Shown one piece after another: positions 44,363 to 54,600 of a DNA stretch of 64,000 nt. Source of the stretch: Methanosaeta sp. PtaU1.Bin060. GTDB lineage: Archaea; Halobacteriota; Methanosarcinia; Methanotrichales; Methanotrichaceae. The stretch covers positions 1 to 64,000 of the forward strand of contig MVRK01000075.1 in NCBI GenBank assembly GCA_002067365.1, in the 5' to 3' direction. Each line of letters begins with the position of its first letter. The stretch's first letter is position 1. A model generated the notes under the pieces. That model was given only the letters and a program-made list of their open reading frames with translations, was not told the DNA's origin and did not search any database. The position numbers were made by a program, and so were the translations under genes.

Positions 44363-45928
44363 TCAGATCTCATACCCCAGCCCTTTCAGGTTGGCTCGGA
44401 TCTCAGCCTCCAACCTTGCAGACTCCTTGAACTGCTCGCCCAGGCTTGCCGTCAGCCTCTTCATCTTCTCCTCGAAGGGCTCGCCATCATCCTCTGCAGC
44501 CTCGGCTCCAACATAGCGACCAGGCGTTAGCACATAGCCGTTCTTCTTGATCTCCTCGACCCCGGCGCTCTTGCAGAACCCCGGCACATCTTCATATGTG
44601 CCAGCTCCGGAATCGCCCCTCCAGGCGTGATAGGCTGCGGCGATTCTCGCGACATCTTCAGCCGTCAGCTCCCTGTGAACCCTATCGATGAGCACCCCCA
44701 TCTTCCGGGCATCGATGAACAGCGTCTCGCCCCTGCGGTCCCGGAACCTTCCGTTCTTCTTTTCCCTGGTCAGGAACCACAGACAGGCAGGAATCTGCGT
44801 GGAGTAAAAGAGCTGCCCCGGCAGAGCCACCATGCAATCCACCAGGTCGGCCTCGATGATGGCCCGGCGGATCTCGCCTTCGCCGGACTGGTTGGAGGAC
44901 ATGGAGCCGTTGGCCAGAACGAACCCGGCCATTCCCGAAGGTGCCAGATGAGAGATGAAGTGCTGCACCCAAGCGAAGTTGGCGTTTCCCACCGGGGGCA
45001 CGCCGTACTTCCAGCGCACGTCCTCCCGCAGCCTCTCCCCGCCCCAATCGCTGGAGTTGAAGGGCGGATTGGCAAGGATGTAGTCCGCTCTAAGGTCCTT
45101 GTGAAGGTCCCGGTGAAAGCTGTCTGCATGCTCTGGGCCAAGGTTGTTGTCGATTCCCCTGATGGCCAGATTCATCTTGGCCAGCTTCCAGGTGGTGGGG
45201 TTGGATTCCTGGCCGTAGATGGCTATGTCCCCGATGCGTCCGCCATGGACCTTGACGAACTTCTCACTCTGGACGAACATGCCGCCGGAACCGCAGCAAG
45301 GATCAAAGATCCTGCCTTTGTAGGGTGCCAGCATCTCAACCAGCACCTGAACCACGCAGCGTGGGGTGTAGAACTGTCCTCCCTTCTTGCCCTCTGCTGA
45401 GGCAAACTGGCCCAGGAAATACTCATAGACCCTCCCCAGGATGTCCTTGGAGCGGTTCTCTGCATCGCCCAGGCCGATTCTCGATGTGAGATCAATCAAT
45501 TCGCCCAGACGCTGCTTGTCTAAGGCAGGTCTGGCGTAATCTTTGGGCAGAACGCCCTTGAGGGAGCGGTTGTCTCTCTCGATGGCAACCATGGCGTCAT
45601 CGACCAGCTTACCTATGGCTGGTTGCTTGGCGTTGGCCTTCAAGAAGGCCCAGCGGGCTTCCTTGGGCACCCAGAAGATGTTTTCGGAACGGTATTCATC
45701 GGAGTCCTCAGGGTCTGCGCCCTGGTCAACCTCTTTGAGGAGCTGGGCATGCCTCTCTTCGAAGGCGTCGGAGATGTACTTCAGAAATATGAGGCCCAAG
45801 ACGACATGCTTGTACTCCGCGGCGTCCATGTTGTTGCGGAGCTTATCGGCGGCTGCCCAGAGGGTGGCCTCGAAGCCCAGGGTTGCGCCGTTGCTCTTCG
45901 TGTTGTTGCTGCGTCTGCCTCTCGCCAT
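44363..45928 (-). CDS. hsdM: Type I restriction-modification methyltransferase subunit M (HsdM)
   Basis: A 521-residue N6-adenine DNA methyltransferase. The N-terminal HsdM_N helical domain ([36 protein letters not shown]) is followed by the N6_Mtase domain, with SAM motif [18 protein letters not shown] near residue 203 and catalytic motif [14 protein letters not shown] near 285. With HsdS it forms the modification enzyme, and with HsdR the full restriction enzyme. The start is ATG 45928. Confidence 0.95.
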   Translation of the reverse strand: MARGRRSNNTKSNGATLGFEATLWAAADKLRNNMDAAEYKHVVLGLIFLKYISDAFEERHAQLLKEVDQGADPEDSDEYRSENIFWVPKEARWAFLKANAKQPAIGKLVDDAMVAIERDNRSLKGVLPKDYARPALDKQRLGELIDLTSRIGLGDAENRSKDILGRVYEYFLGQFASAEGKKGGQFYTPRCVVQVLVEMLAPYKGRIFDPCCGSGGMFVQSEKFVKVHGGRIGDIAIYGQESNPTTWKLAKMNLAIRGIDNNLGPEHADSFHRDLHKDLRADYILANPPFNSSDWGGERLREDVRWKYGVPPVGNANFAWVQHFISHLAPSGMAGFVLANGSMSSNQSGEGEIRRAIIEADLVDCMVALPGQLFYSTQIPACLWFLTREKKNGRFRDRRGETLFIDARKMGVLIDRVHRELTAEDVARIAAAYHAWRGDSGAGTYEDVPGFCKSAGVEEIKKNGYVLTPGRYVGAEAAEDDGEPFEEKMKRLTASLGEQFKESARLEAEIRANLKGLGYEI

Positions 45929-46025
45929 GGCATCTGCTCCTCTATCCTGTGGGGACTATTCGATATTTACCCATAAAATAGTTTGTTAAAGGCAGGCGTT
46001 AGCTGAAACAATCTCACAAAAATAT

Positions 46026-46328
46026 TTAATCAAGCCCGAGGCCTCGTGCGAACCATCGAGCGCTTGCAGCGTTCAGCATCTCGTTCCAGTTCGAGAACCG
46101 AGTGCGACTTCGTATGAATTGCTCCGGAATTTTATTGAAATCCTCGATAGACTCGAAAGTGATCCCACTAGCTTCAACAAGCTCATCAATTGAATTAAAA
46201 TCGCTGTATTGAGTCATGAAATTAGGAGGAAAGAGTTCTTTCAATTGAACACCTGCTGCTCCTCTGCGCTCCACTTCCTCTGACTTTCGCTCTAACTCGT
46301 CAAAACCTCTGGTATCAATTTTTACCAT
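46026..46328 (-). CDS. Small acidic protein upstream of hsdM, function unknown
   Basis: A 100-residue protein with an N-terminal charged helix (FDELERKSEEVERRGAAG) and an acidic middle (SDFNSIDELVEASGITFESIEDFNKIPE). ATG 46328 has GAGG six bases upstream. It starts 21 bases after the 96-residue gene and ends 97 bases before hsdM, on the same strand. No family is recognised; a toxin-antitoxin pair or an RM control role are only possibilities. Confidence 0.6.
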   Translation of the reverse strand: MVKIDTRGFDELERKSEEVERRGAAGVQLKELFPPNFMTQYSDFNSIDELVEASGITFESIEDFNKIPEQFIRSRTRFSNWNEMLNAASARWFARGLGLD

Positions 46329-46349
46329 AAAGTGCCTCTTGTAATTGAT

Positions 46350-46640
46350 TCAATCTAATCTATATTTCTTCCAAGGGATTCTGCCAGGGTGTATGCTTGC
46401 CAGGAACTTTACAATATCATCACGCCCATAATATGTCGGGATACCTCTCGAGTCCTGGGCCATCAGAATTACCGGCATACCTTCAAAAACACGCATTCTG
46501 AAAGACTGAATCAATTCATCGGCCTCTATCCTGTTATCAATTACGTGTCTTTTGACGACAACTATTGCAAATGTCACTCCTTGTTCTGTAATAACTGATC
46601 CTTCGAATTCCAGTTTTACACCTCCTGTAAAATTGGGCAT
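46350..46640 (-). CDS. Small protein heading the restriction operon, function unknown
   Basis: A 96-residue, beta-rich, basic protein. It opens MPNFTGGVKLEFEGSVITEQ, has a hydrophobic strand (VTFAIVVVKRHVI) and ends YYGRDDIVKFLASIHPGR followed by IPWKKYRLD. It is the first gene of the run that leads into hsdM. No known motif is recognised. AT-rich DNA just upstream (46645-46665) may hold the promoter of the whole island. Confidence 0.6.
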   Translation of the reverse strand: MPNFTGGVKLEFEGSVITEQGVTFAIVVVKRHVIDNRIEADELIQSFRMRVFEGMPVILMAQDSRGIPTYYGRDDIVKFLASIHPGRIPWKKYRLD

Positions 46641-47341
46641 ATCAACTCATTCATGATATATTAGATGATCCCGTGTGGAGCGAAAGTGTTCAAAGTTCTT
46701 GAATGCAATTTCATCAGTAGCTTAACCAGTATGTTTCCTTTGCATATCTCTTTGCTCCCGAATTGTGTATATCTCGATAATATCTTGAAAAGCCATGTCT
46801 GGAAACCTCGCCGGGCTGCGAGCGCAGCACGATTCTGCGACAGAGGCGAGCTGCAGGCCCAAATCGCGGGTTCCCGTGAGACGAACTCCGTCTATTGCCA
46901 GTGCTGTGCTCGCAATTCTGGCTTGGCTTTGATTCGGGCTTGGAGCGGGATCCGGGCTGTCACACTGTGATTGGCACCTTCGAGAGGTGCACAGGATTCT
47001 GCGCTGGCCAGCTTAAGGCTCGATTATGCCTTTTCCTTGGACCTTTCGATATGCTTTTTTTGTTATGATAGAAACCTATATATCGATGATTGACGTATAT
47101 GGCAGTGGCAAAAGTCGATAGTCTCTTTTCTCCCTCCTACACCCCCCAAGGCTTTTGCCTCCCTCCTATTATCCCCATATTCTTCAGGGCTGGCCTGTGC
47201 TTCATGGCACAACTGGAGTTATGCAGGGGATGAGGAATCGAACAGTGCCATGGGCGAACGATCTGATGAGAGGGCTGAGATTCTAACTCCAATTGTCACC
47301 AAACCATTCTGATAAAAGAAAAATATGACGGGAATAAACCC
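46641..47341. other. 700-base stretch without a recognised gene
   Basis: The longest non-coding stretch in the window, at the upstream edge of the restriction island. One unconvincing open frame runs through 46665-46970. I see no transposase, integrase, tRNA or clear terminal repeat. A C-rich block at 47130-47165 (CTCCCTCCTACACCCCCC and CCTCCCTCCTATT) is noticeable. Confidence 0.4.
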
Positions 47342-48109
47342 TTACACGCAGGGCAGCCAATCAACGCTGATCGCACCGCATGTCGAGTTGCCCCAGAGCT
47401 GGATGAACTTCTCGATTGAGAAGACACCTGTGAGGTCCTCCACAGATCTGCCGTACTCAGCATGGCGTCCCTTGAGCTGGCTATCGGACGAGGGGTCCCT
47501 GGAGATCCAGCCGATATGGGCAACGCCTATGACGTTGCTGTTTATATTGGCCTCAAGCACGCCTGTGCAGCATGGTTTTTCCAGTGTGCATCCACCTAGT
47601 TTGGATACATCGCTACAGTATGATGGATAAGATTTAGTCCTGACCTCTGTGGTCTTCTGCAGATGCTCAGCATGGGTGTACATCTCAGTCAGCACAGCGC
47701 CGATCCTGTAGTTCTGCACGCAGAGCTTCTCGACCCACTTCTGGTCGTAGGTGCCAGTCTGGTAAGAGACGGGCATGTACTCGAACTCTGCCTCTTTTGT
47801 AAAATTGATATAATCTTTTCTAACACTGTAATCGACCCAATCCCCAACGCTGATCACAATATCGGGGAAACATCCTGTGTCAATCTGCCTTTCTGCCTCC
47901 AACTCGGTTCTCTCGGTGATGACATTACCCGAGCCGGACTCCTTCTCCACCAGCTTGTCTCCTTCGAAGCCCCACTGGGTGGAAATGATCATCTCTACGT
48001 TCTTGTATCCGACGCCCTTGACCGATGCCTTCTCGTACATGTAGTTGGCTGCACCGGCCGTGCCCGCTATTGCAGCAGCCAGTAGCACCAGAATCAGTAG
48101 TCGCTTCGT
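47342..48109 (-). CDS. Secreted protein, function unknown; probable ACG start
   Basis: A protein of about 255 residues with an export signal and several Cys (SYCSDVSKLGGCTLEKPCC) in the mature part, plus an HIGWISRDPSSDSQLKGR segment. The first conventional start is GTG 48088, which would leave a signal peptide with no basic residues (MLLAAAIAGTAGA). The frame stays open upstream; ACG 48109 follows GGAGG at a spacing of 9 and gives KRLLILVLLAAAIAGTAGA with the expected basic end. No family is recognised. The next frame-compatible alternative is ATA 48115, three bases after the same ribosome binding site. Confidence 0.65.
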   Translation of the reverse strand, partial: TKRLLILVLLAAAIAGTAGAANYMYEKASVKGVGYKNVEMIISTQWGFEGDKLVEKESGSGNVITERTELEAERQIDTGCFPDIVISVGDWVDYSVRKDYINFTKEAEFEYMPVSYQTGTYDQKWVEKLCVQNYRIGAVLTEMYTHAEHLQKTTEVRTKSYPSYCSDVSKLGGCTLEKPCCTGVLEANINSNVIGVAHIGWISRDPSSDSQLKGRHAEYGRSVEDLTGVFSIEKFIQLWGNSTCGAISVDWLPCV

Positions 48110-48124
48110 TGTTATATCCCTCCC

Positions 48125-48554
48125 AAGATAGCGTTTAAATATCTTATCCTTTTTTTGGATTTCGGTTGGGACTTGTCAAAGGCCATATTTGCGAGTACTG
48201 CTAATGGAATAAGATCGATTCTACAAATGCCAAATAACTGAGGCATAAGACGGTCTTGCCATCTATGAATATTTATAATTTGAACTAAAGGGACTGCTTT
48301 CCTGCCATGAAGAGAGCCTCCCGACAGGCACATAATCAGGGTACAAGAGCCGATAGCTAACAACCCAGAGGCACTGGGATTTCTGGGCAATCCGCTGGCA
48401 ACTGGCGGATATGTTTAGCGTTGACATATTCATGTGCAGCGGCGAAAACATGCGACATCCAAACCTGTGTGTGGATTTGCCACCCTGTCAATATAATCGG
48501 GATGCCTTTTTCGGATAATTTGAAGTAAAATGCGAGCAATGAAAAGGCCTGATC
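48125..48554. other. Intergenic stretch, no gene recognised
   Basis: About 430 bases between the divergent secreted protein and the KamA-like gene. It includes an imperfect hairpin CCGCTGGCAACTGGCGG near 48398-48414. Open frames here are short and lack ribosome binding sites. Confidence 0.35.
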
Positions 48555-50351
48555 ATGATGGGTAAATGGAAGGAATGCTGGGATGCTGCACCTGAGATCT
48601 ACATTCTCTTGAAGGAGAGCAAGACACTGGAGAGCGCTCGAACTAAGGTGGCACGATATATCGATGCGAGAGAGTGGACGTACTCCTGCAACTTAGGAGA
48701 GGTCGAGCCATGGGATTATGTCCTCTTCAAAGAGGCGACTCGCACATTCAAGAACATAATCGCTCCAAGAAACGAGAAAATTTCAGGAACATCAGCGCTG
48801 GAAAATCTTTGGAAGGCCGCTGTGGAAGGGGACGCTGCAGTTAGCTGCGACTTCATCGCTGAGTTTGTTCATTTATTTAAAGCCCTGAAAATGAAGGCCG
48901 ATGTCTATCCTTCCAGGCTGATGGAAGGAATCGATATTCCGGAATTCAATAAGTACGAAGGAAGGATCGCGGGCAAGATGCGTTCGGACTACCTGGATCT
49001 CATGGCCAAGCGCATGGATAAATACCTCTTGAGATACGCCAGTGGCCTCGATCCCCAGCTGGCAGAGGTACGCCAGCAAAACCGTAATAGAATTCTTGAA
49101 GCCCTAAATGCCACTGAGGATGACTGGAAGGATTGGCGCTGGCACTTCAGGCATGTATTCAAAGACCTCGATGGCCTGCAAACGATAAAGAAGATAATAA
49201 CCCTGGAGCCGCACCACGAAGAGTCCCTAAGGCTGGCCGTGGAGAATCACGTTCCATTCGGCGTGACCCCCTATTATCTTCATCTCATGGACAAGGATCC
49301 GGGCAGCCGGGATTATGCGGTCAGATCTCAGGTCTTTCCTCCATTGAGCTATGTCAGGAATATGATCGCCCACAGGAAGGACAAAATGTGGGCCTTTGAT
49401 TTCATGAGGGAGAGGGACACATCCCCCATCGACCTAGTTACACGCCGTTATCCAAGGGTGGCGATAATCAAGCCATACGAATCCTGCCCTCAGATCTGCG
49501 TTTACTGCCAGCGCAACTGGGAGATAACATCCCCTCTTATGGCATCAGCCTTAGCGCCTAGAGACAAGATTGAGGCCGCAATACAATGGTTTGCAGAGCA
49601 CGAGGAGATGATGGATATTCTGGTCACGGGAGGCGATCCTCTGGTGATGGATGACTCCTTAATCGACGAGATCCTGGCAAGGCTCTCAGAGATCCCTCAT
49701 CTGAAGAGCATCAGAATTGCGACCAGGACTCCGGCCACAGTTCCCCAGAGGATCACCAGTGAGCTCTGCGAGATCTTCGCCAATTATCATGATCTTGGAA
49801 AGAGGAACATCTCCGTGGTAACACATTTCATACATCCGACGGAGGTGACGTCGGAGACTGTGGATGCCATTAAAAAGATAAAATCATGTGGCATTGAAGT
49901 CTACAATCAGCAGGTCTTCGCATTTGCCAACAGCCGCAGGTTCGAGACGTGCGCTTTAAGGGTGGTCCTCAAGCAGATCGGGGTGGACCCATATTATACA
50001 TTCAATATGAAGGGCAAAACAGAGATAGAGGATTATGCAGTTCCCATCGCCCGAATCCTGCAGGAGAGAAAAGAAGAGGCGAGGCTGCTTCCCGGACTCT
50101 TCCGCACCGATGAGCCAGTCTTTAATGTTCCGGGTCTGGGCAAGGACCACCTGCGAGCATGGCAGAACCATGAACCAATTGCCGTCACACCTGATGGTCG
50201 AAGGGTATATTCATTCCTGCCGTGGGAAAAGAATATCGCTAAGGTGAAGCCGTACATCTACACTGATGTTCCCATCCAGAACTACCTGCATATGCTTGAG
50301 GAAAGGGGCGAGGACCCGGAGGACTATAGGAGCATATGGTATTACTATTAG
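48555..50351 (+). CDS. KamA-family (lysine 2,3-aminomutase-like) radical SAM protein
   Basis: A 598-residue PLP- and SAM-dependent aminomutase relative. The [4Fe-4S] motif CPQICVYCQRNW (Cys311, Cys315, Cys318) follows YPRVAIIKPYES. Later stretches LVTGGDPLVMDD, RIATRTPATVPQRIT and NISVVTHFIHPTEVT match the KamA fold. The PLP-lysine region is atypical: VDPYYTFNMKGKTEIEDY rather than the usual DLxxGxxHFRT form. A 290-residue N-terminal extension distinguishes this group from classical AblA. No AblB acetyltransferase is nearby, so beta-lysine osmolyte synthesis is not supported. The substrate is unknown. Confidence 0.82.
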   Translation: MMGKWKECWDAAPEIYILLKESKTLESARTKVARYIDAREWTYSCNLGEVEPWDYVLFKEATRTFKNIIAPRNEKISGTSALENLWKAAVEGDAAVSCDFIAEFVHLFKALKMKADVYPSRLMEGIDIPEFNKYEGRIAGKMRSDYLDLMAKRMDKYLLRYASGLDPQLAEVRQQNRNRILEALNATEDDWKDWRWHFRHVFKDLDGLQTIKKIITLEPHHEESLRLAVENHVPFGVTPYYLHLMDKDPGSRDYAVRSQVFPPLSYVRNMIAHRKDKMWAFDFMRERDTSPIDLVTRRYPRVAIIKPYESCPQICVYCQRNWEITSPLMASALAPRDKIEAAIQWFAEHEEMMDILVTGGDPLVMDDSLIDEILARLSEIPHLKSIRIATRTPATVPQRITSELCEIFANYHDLGKRNISVVTHFIHPTEVTSETVDAIKKIKSCGIEVYNQQVFAFANSRRFETCALRVVLKQIGVDPYYTFNMKGKTEIEDYAVPIARILQERKEEARLLPGLFRTDEPVFNVPGLGKDHLRAWQNHEPIAVTPDGRRVYSFLPWEKNIAKVKPYIYTDVPIQNYLHMLEERGEDPEDYRSIWYYY

Positions 50352-50358
50352 CAGATAA

Positions 50359-51651
50359 TCATTTGCATAACCAGTCCGCAAGCTTTTGAATGCCATCCAG
50401 AGTCTCTTCACATTGCGTCTGGATGAACTCCTTCGGAAGCTCTAGATGCATGGGCAGGGTCTCACTTGAGGCCAGGGCTCTTGCCCCTGCGAAGTTGATA
50501 TAGGATATTCTCGTCGTAAGCTCTTTACGGGGCCTCTCAAAGGATGTTCCAGGAAGCATGGCGATGCCCGTCTCATGTAGCAGCTGCTCGCAGAGGGCTT
50601 CGCTATCCCCTATTCCCCTCTTTGCCATCGCTCCTTTAAAGGGGGAAAAATCCGGAAACATATAGAATGCACCCTCAGGAGAGTGCAGCCTGACCCCCGC
50701 ATCAGATAGGAGACGATAACAGCTCTGGCCAAGGCTTGAGAGTATGCGCCGAGCATGCCAAAGATATCGCTCTATTGCTATCCCCCCACGAAAAGCCTCG
50801 ACCGCAGCATATTGAATGGGTGCGCTCACGGATGTATATGTTTCGCTGGCAACCGCTGCCATGGCTTCCATAAGCCAGTCGAGACTCCGTGGGAAGGCAA
50901 AGGTGCCAAGCCTCCAGCCGCCTGCACCACACCATTTGGATAGGCCGGAGCTGATGATGGTGCCCTCAGGATAAAATCGGGCCACAGAGATATGCTCTCC
51001 CCGATGGTGGAGCTGGCCGTATATCTCGTCTGAGAGAAGTATCAGCTCATACTCACGGGCCACTCTTGCTATCGCCTCAAGTTCGTGGCCGGTGTATGTG
51101 AGGCCGTCGGGATTTCCTGGATAGTTGAGCACTAGAACACGCGGGCGGTACAGGTCCTGTTCGCCTTCCAGAAGCTGGGATAGCTTCTCTGCGCTGATAT
51201 GCCACTTATCCTCGAAGGATGTCTGAAGGAGGCGGACCCTTTTTCCGAGGATCCGAGCCTGGGGGACATATGAGACCCAGCAGGGTGTTGGGACTATGAT
51301 CTCTCCGTAGAAGACCAGCTGTAAGAGGAACATCAGCTCTTTTGAGCCGGGGCCGACGAGGACATACTCAGCATCCACCTCCACATTATCCCTCTGTCTA
51401 TGGAATCCAGCCACCGCCTCTCTCAAAGCCGGAAGTCCTTTGACAGGCAGATAATCCTTCTCATGAGCATGGAGTTTGAGGGCATCCACTACTGGTGTGG
51501 GTACAGGAAAGGGAGACTGCCCCAAACCGAAGTTGTAGATCTTCTGGCCTTGGCTTTTCATGAGATTGACCCTCTCATTGATGGCCAGTGTGGGCGATTC
51601 ACCCACGCCTCGTATGTTTATATTCAGGCTGACGTGCTTTTGAAGAGTCAT
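50359..51651 (-). CDS. PLP-dependent class I/II aminotransferase
   Basis: A 430-residue fold-type I aminotransferase. Hallmarks: FGLGQSPFPVPTPVVDAL, VLNYPGNPDGLTYTGHELE (Asn and Pro of the PLP site), LLSDEIYGQL (Asp-Tyr), the PLP-Lys in SSGLSKWCGAGGWRLG, and the C-terminal Arg in LTTRISYINFAGA. The start is ATG 51651 with GGGTGAGG upstream. It is convergent with the KamA-like gene, 7 bases apart. The substrate is unassigned. Confidence 0.88.
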   Translation of the reverse strand: MTLQKHVSLNINIRGVGESPTLAINERVNLMKSQGQKIYNFGLGQSPFPVPTPVVDALKLHAHEKDYLPVKGLPALREAVAGFHRQRDNVEVDAEYVLVGPGSKELMFLLQLVFYGEIIVPTPCWVSYVPQARILGKRVRLLQTSFEDKWHISAEKLSQLLEGEQDLYRPRVLVLNYPGNPDGLTYTGHELEAIARVAREYELILLSDEIYGQLHHRGEHISVARFYPEGTIISSGLSKWCGAGGWRLGTFAFPRSLDWLMEAMAAVASETYTSVSAPIQYAAVEAFRGGIAIERYLWHARRILSSLGQSCYRLLSDAGVRLHSPEGAFYMFPDFSPFKGAMAKRGIGDSEALCEQLLHETGIAMLPGTSFERPRKELTTRISYINFAGARALASSETLPMHLELPKEFIQTQCEETLDGIQKLADWLCK

Positions 51652-51676
51652 AATCCTCACCCAGGTATTTTGTAGT

Positions 51677-54600
51677 TCAAACCTGCTTAAGGATGCCGGA
51701 TGCACTGGTCAGAGTCAAGTATTTTTGCGTCTTGTTTGCCTCTTTGGCTGCGTCGATCCCGAAGATGGGCTCCCCGCCCCTCATCCAAGGGGCTTTATGA
51801 GTCGGGCGAAGCTGCAGTCCCCAAATGACTGGGCGCAGGCTCAATCTCAGGGCTTGGGTGTAGTTTCCTGCAAGATCCTGCTCCCAGATCAAGCTCTTCA
51901 TCGTCCCCTTCGAGACCACCGCCTTGGCCGTCTCCCTTCCCTCGAACTTCTCGAGGACCGAAAGGGATGACGAGTCCATCAGCACCTCCTTCTGAAGCCT
52001 ACCAGCAGTGCTCGCTTTGGAGCTTACCAGAGAACCCAGCCTTTTTTCCGTGGCCGCAGTCCCCTCGCCCCACAGGCTGCTGTAGTTGGCACTGAAGCTC
52101 CCGGCTTTCTCTGAGCATACGCCATAGACCATATCCACATTCTTGTAGACCAGGGGATCATTCGAAAACATCTCCTCTGAGTCGAGAGATCCGCTGCCGT
52201 GCCAGCTGGATTCTGCTGCAGAAGATGATGAGTCCATGCGCTTCTTGGAAGAGGCGAAGCCCCTGCCAGAGATCGATGCCGAGTAAGAAGCTCGACTGCC
52301 GCGGGAGTCCAGACTCCGATCGATCCTGAAGTCGCCGTGATAGCTCTCAGAGACATCCATGAAGCCCTCGGGCCCCTTCTGCCTATAGCTCATCTCCGCC
52401 TTCCCGCCTGAAATCAGCTCTTCGGAGGTGAGAGCTGTCTGGTTGGGCTCAAGGAAAAGGAGGGCCTTCTTCTCGATGAGATCCATGTAGAGGCTGCTCT
52501 CGGAGAGCTTCTCATCTCCGGAGTTCTCAGCCCACATTCTATCAGCCCACATGGATGCGAGGGTCAGGTTTTCCCTGGAAAGAGGCAATGTTACTGGACT
52601 GAAGCGGCTCAGGCTCTGCTCCAGCACACTGATTCCATCTCTGGCGCTGTAGTTGATAGCCCCTGTGGCATTAGAGTAGCCGCTGCCGTGCCGCGCTCTT
52701 TGCAGCTTTATGCCCTGGGCATCAAGCAGCCTGATGGAGGATGAACAGGAGTCCTGCTCCATAGCGCCGAGGCGATAGGCAGTGATCTTCGCCCTGTTGA
52801 TCAGATCTCGGATGGGCCGGGCGGTGCCGAGGGCCTGAACTGATGAAAGGAAGCCGCTGCCGGAGACCGACTGGCTCTCCCAGAATCGAAGATCTGGCCT
52901 CTCCTTAATCCTCACCATGAGCCGAATCACGGCGCTGCTGTGGGCTGGGATCCTGCCGGGCCTCCAGACAAGAAGTCGATTCTCCTTGTAATCCGGCTCG
53001 GGGGATGCTCCCAGGTACTCCACATCAGGCAGAAGGTCGGTGATCTCGGCGTCTGTGAGATCTGTGGAGAGTTCATTGCCATAGACTATGGTGTAGTTCA
53101 CATCATCCCCCTCAGAGTATGATTCTTTCTCGGCCCTTTTGCGGATAAACAGAGAGCGAACGACGAAGGTCTCCAGGGATCTGAACTCCCCTGTGGACTG
53201 GTCCGAGTCTATCCTGTACAGGTTCGAAAGGTGTTCGATCCCAGAATAATCGGGACCTGAGGGCAGTTGTACCCTCAGGGTTATTTGTCCTGACTGGCCG
53301 GGGTGGATGACCTCTGTGCCCAGAGCATCGGCCTTCCAGTGCAGAAGGACTCCCCTTTTGTCCTTCCAGATTTCGCTCGGAGGGGGAGACGCATCCTTCG
53401 TCTCGTCGAACAGAAGACGATCGTCGAGTATGTCCGTCACAGTGAGATTGGTCGCATCCACCTGGCCGTCGTTTCTGAAGCAAAGAGTATAATTCATATA
53501 GCTGCCCGGGCTGAGGACCTCCCGTGTGCAGCTGGCCTCGATTGCGATTCCCACTGCACTCACAGTGGTTTGCGCGTCTGCCCTGGCGTTCAATTCTCCT
53601 GCAGAGATCTCGGCCTCGCTCACCAGCCCCGATCCAGAAGGTGAGGCCTGTCTCACGCGGACTGCCACCCTGATCACACCCTCATCGCCCGAAGGAAGGT
53701 CTCCGATCGTCCAGCGATCGTCGGTGCCTTCGTCTGGCTCCGGCGAGGCGGATATGAAGGAGAGATTCCCGTCGTAGATCGCCTGCACGACGGCATCATT
53801 AGCCTCCTGGCCCGAGTTCCTGTATCTGATGGTGTAGTTCAGGGTCCCATAGGCGCAAACAGGATCAGGGGCGTCAGTCATTGTGATGGAGAGCCCGGCA
53901 AAGAGTCCTCGCCTCAGCAGGCTTCCTTCCTCCTTCAGGAGGTAGGCTCTCTCGTCAGGGCCTTCGCCTGGCATGCTTGTCCAGACCAAGGAGGCCCTCG
54001 GGCCGGGGGCCTCCTGGGCCTCTCTTGAGATGTTTGCCATGTAGCTGAGGACAACCCCGTCTTCCCTTGTCCAGGAGGAATCCAAAAGATCGAAGTGCCA
54101 CTTCAACCTCGAAGGCCCGGATTCCGTCCCGCCTGATGGTCCGGAAAGGATCTCTGCCGATCCGGGACAAAGGCTCATCCCCTGCGGCAGGGAGTCAACC
54201 AGGTCAACGTCAAAGGCCGGCGCCATGCTTTGGGATGAATGGCGGATCGAGAGAGTGACAGCTACGGTGCCATTGGACTCGACCATGCTCCTCTCCATCA
54301 GGAGGTCTGGCTCGATGACATGAACCTCCTCTGACTGGGCAGAGGATGTGTGCAAAAACCCTTCTGTGTCCCTCCAGCAAAGGGAGGCACTGCGCGGGGG
54401 AATAACTGCGCCCGCCTTGTTCTCTGGAACATCTGCTACCACAGTCTCAAAGCTGATCAGAATGTCCTGATCCCCGGTGTTGTTGACCTCGCCGAGGCTC
54501 AGGGTTATCTTCACCTCCTCTGATCCGTCATTTGGATCGCTGACAGACTGTGTGACCCGGCTTCCTGCACCTCTGATATTGAGGCTCTCGCTTTTGTAGA

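Noticed and set aside
46641-47341. Possible mobile-element end or attachment site beside the restriction island
   Set aside because: I looked for terminal inverted repeats, an integrase and a tRNA target and found none. The island may be transferred, but no att site can be shown.
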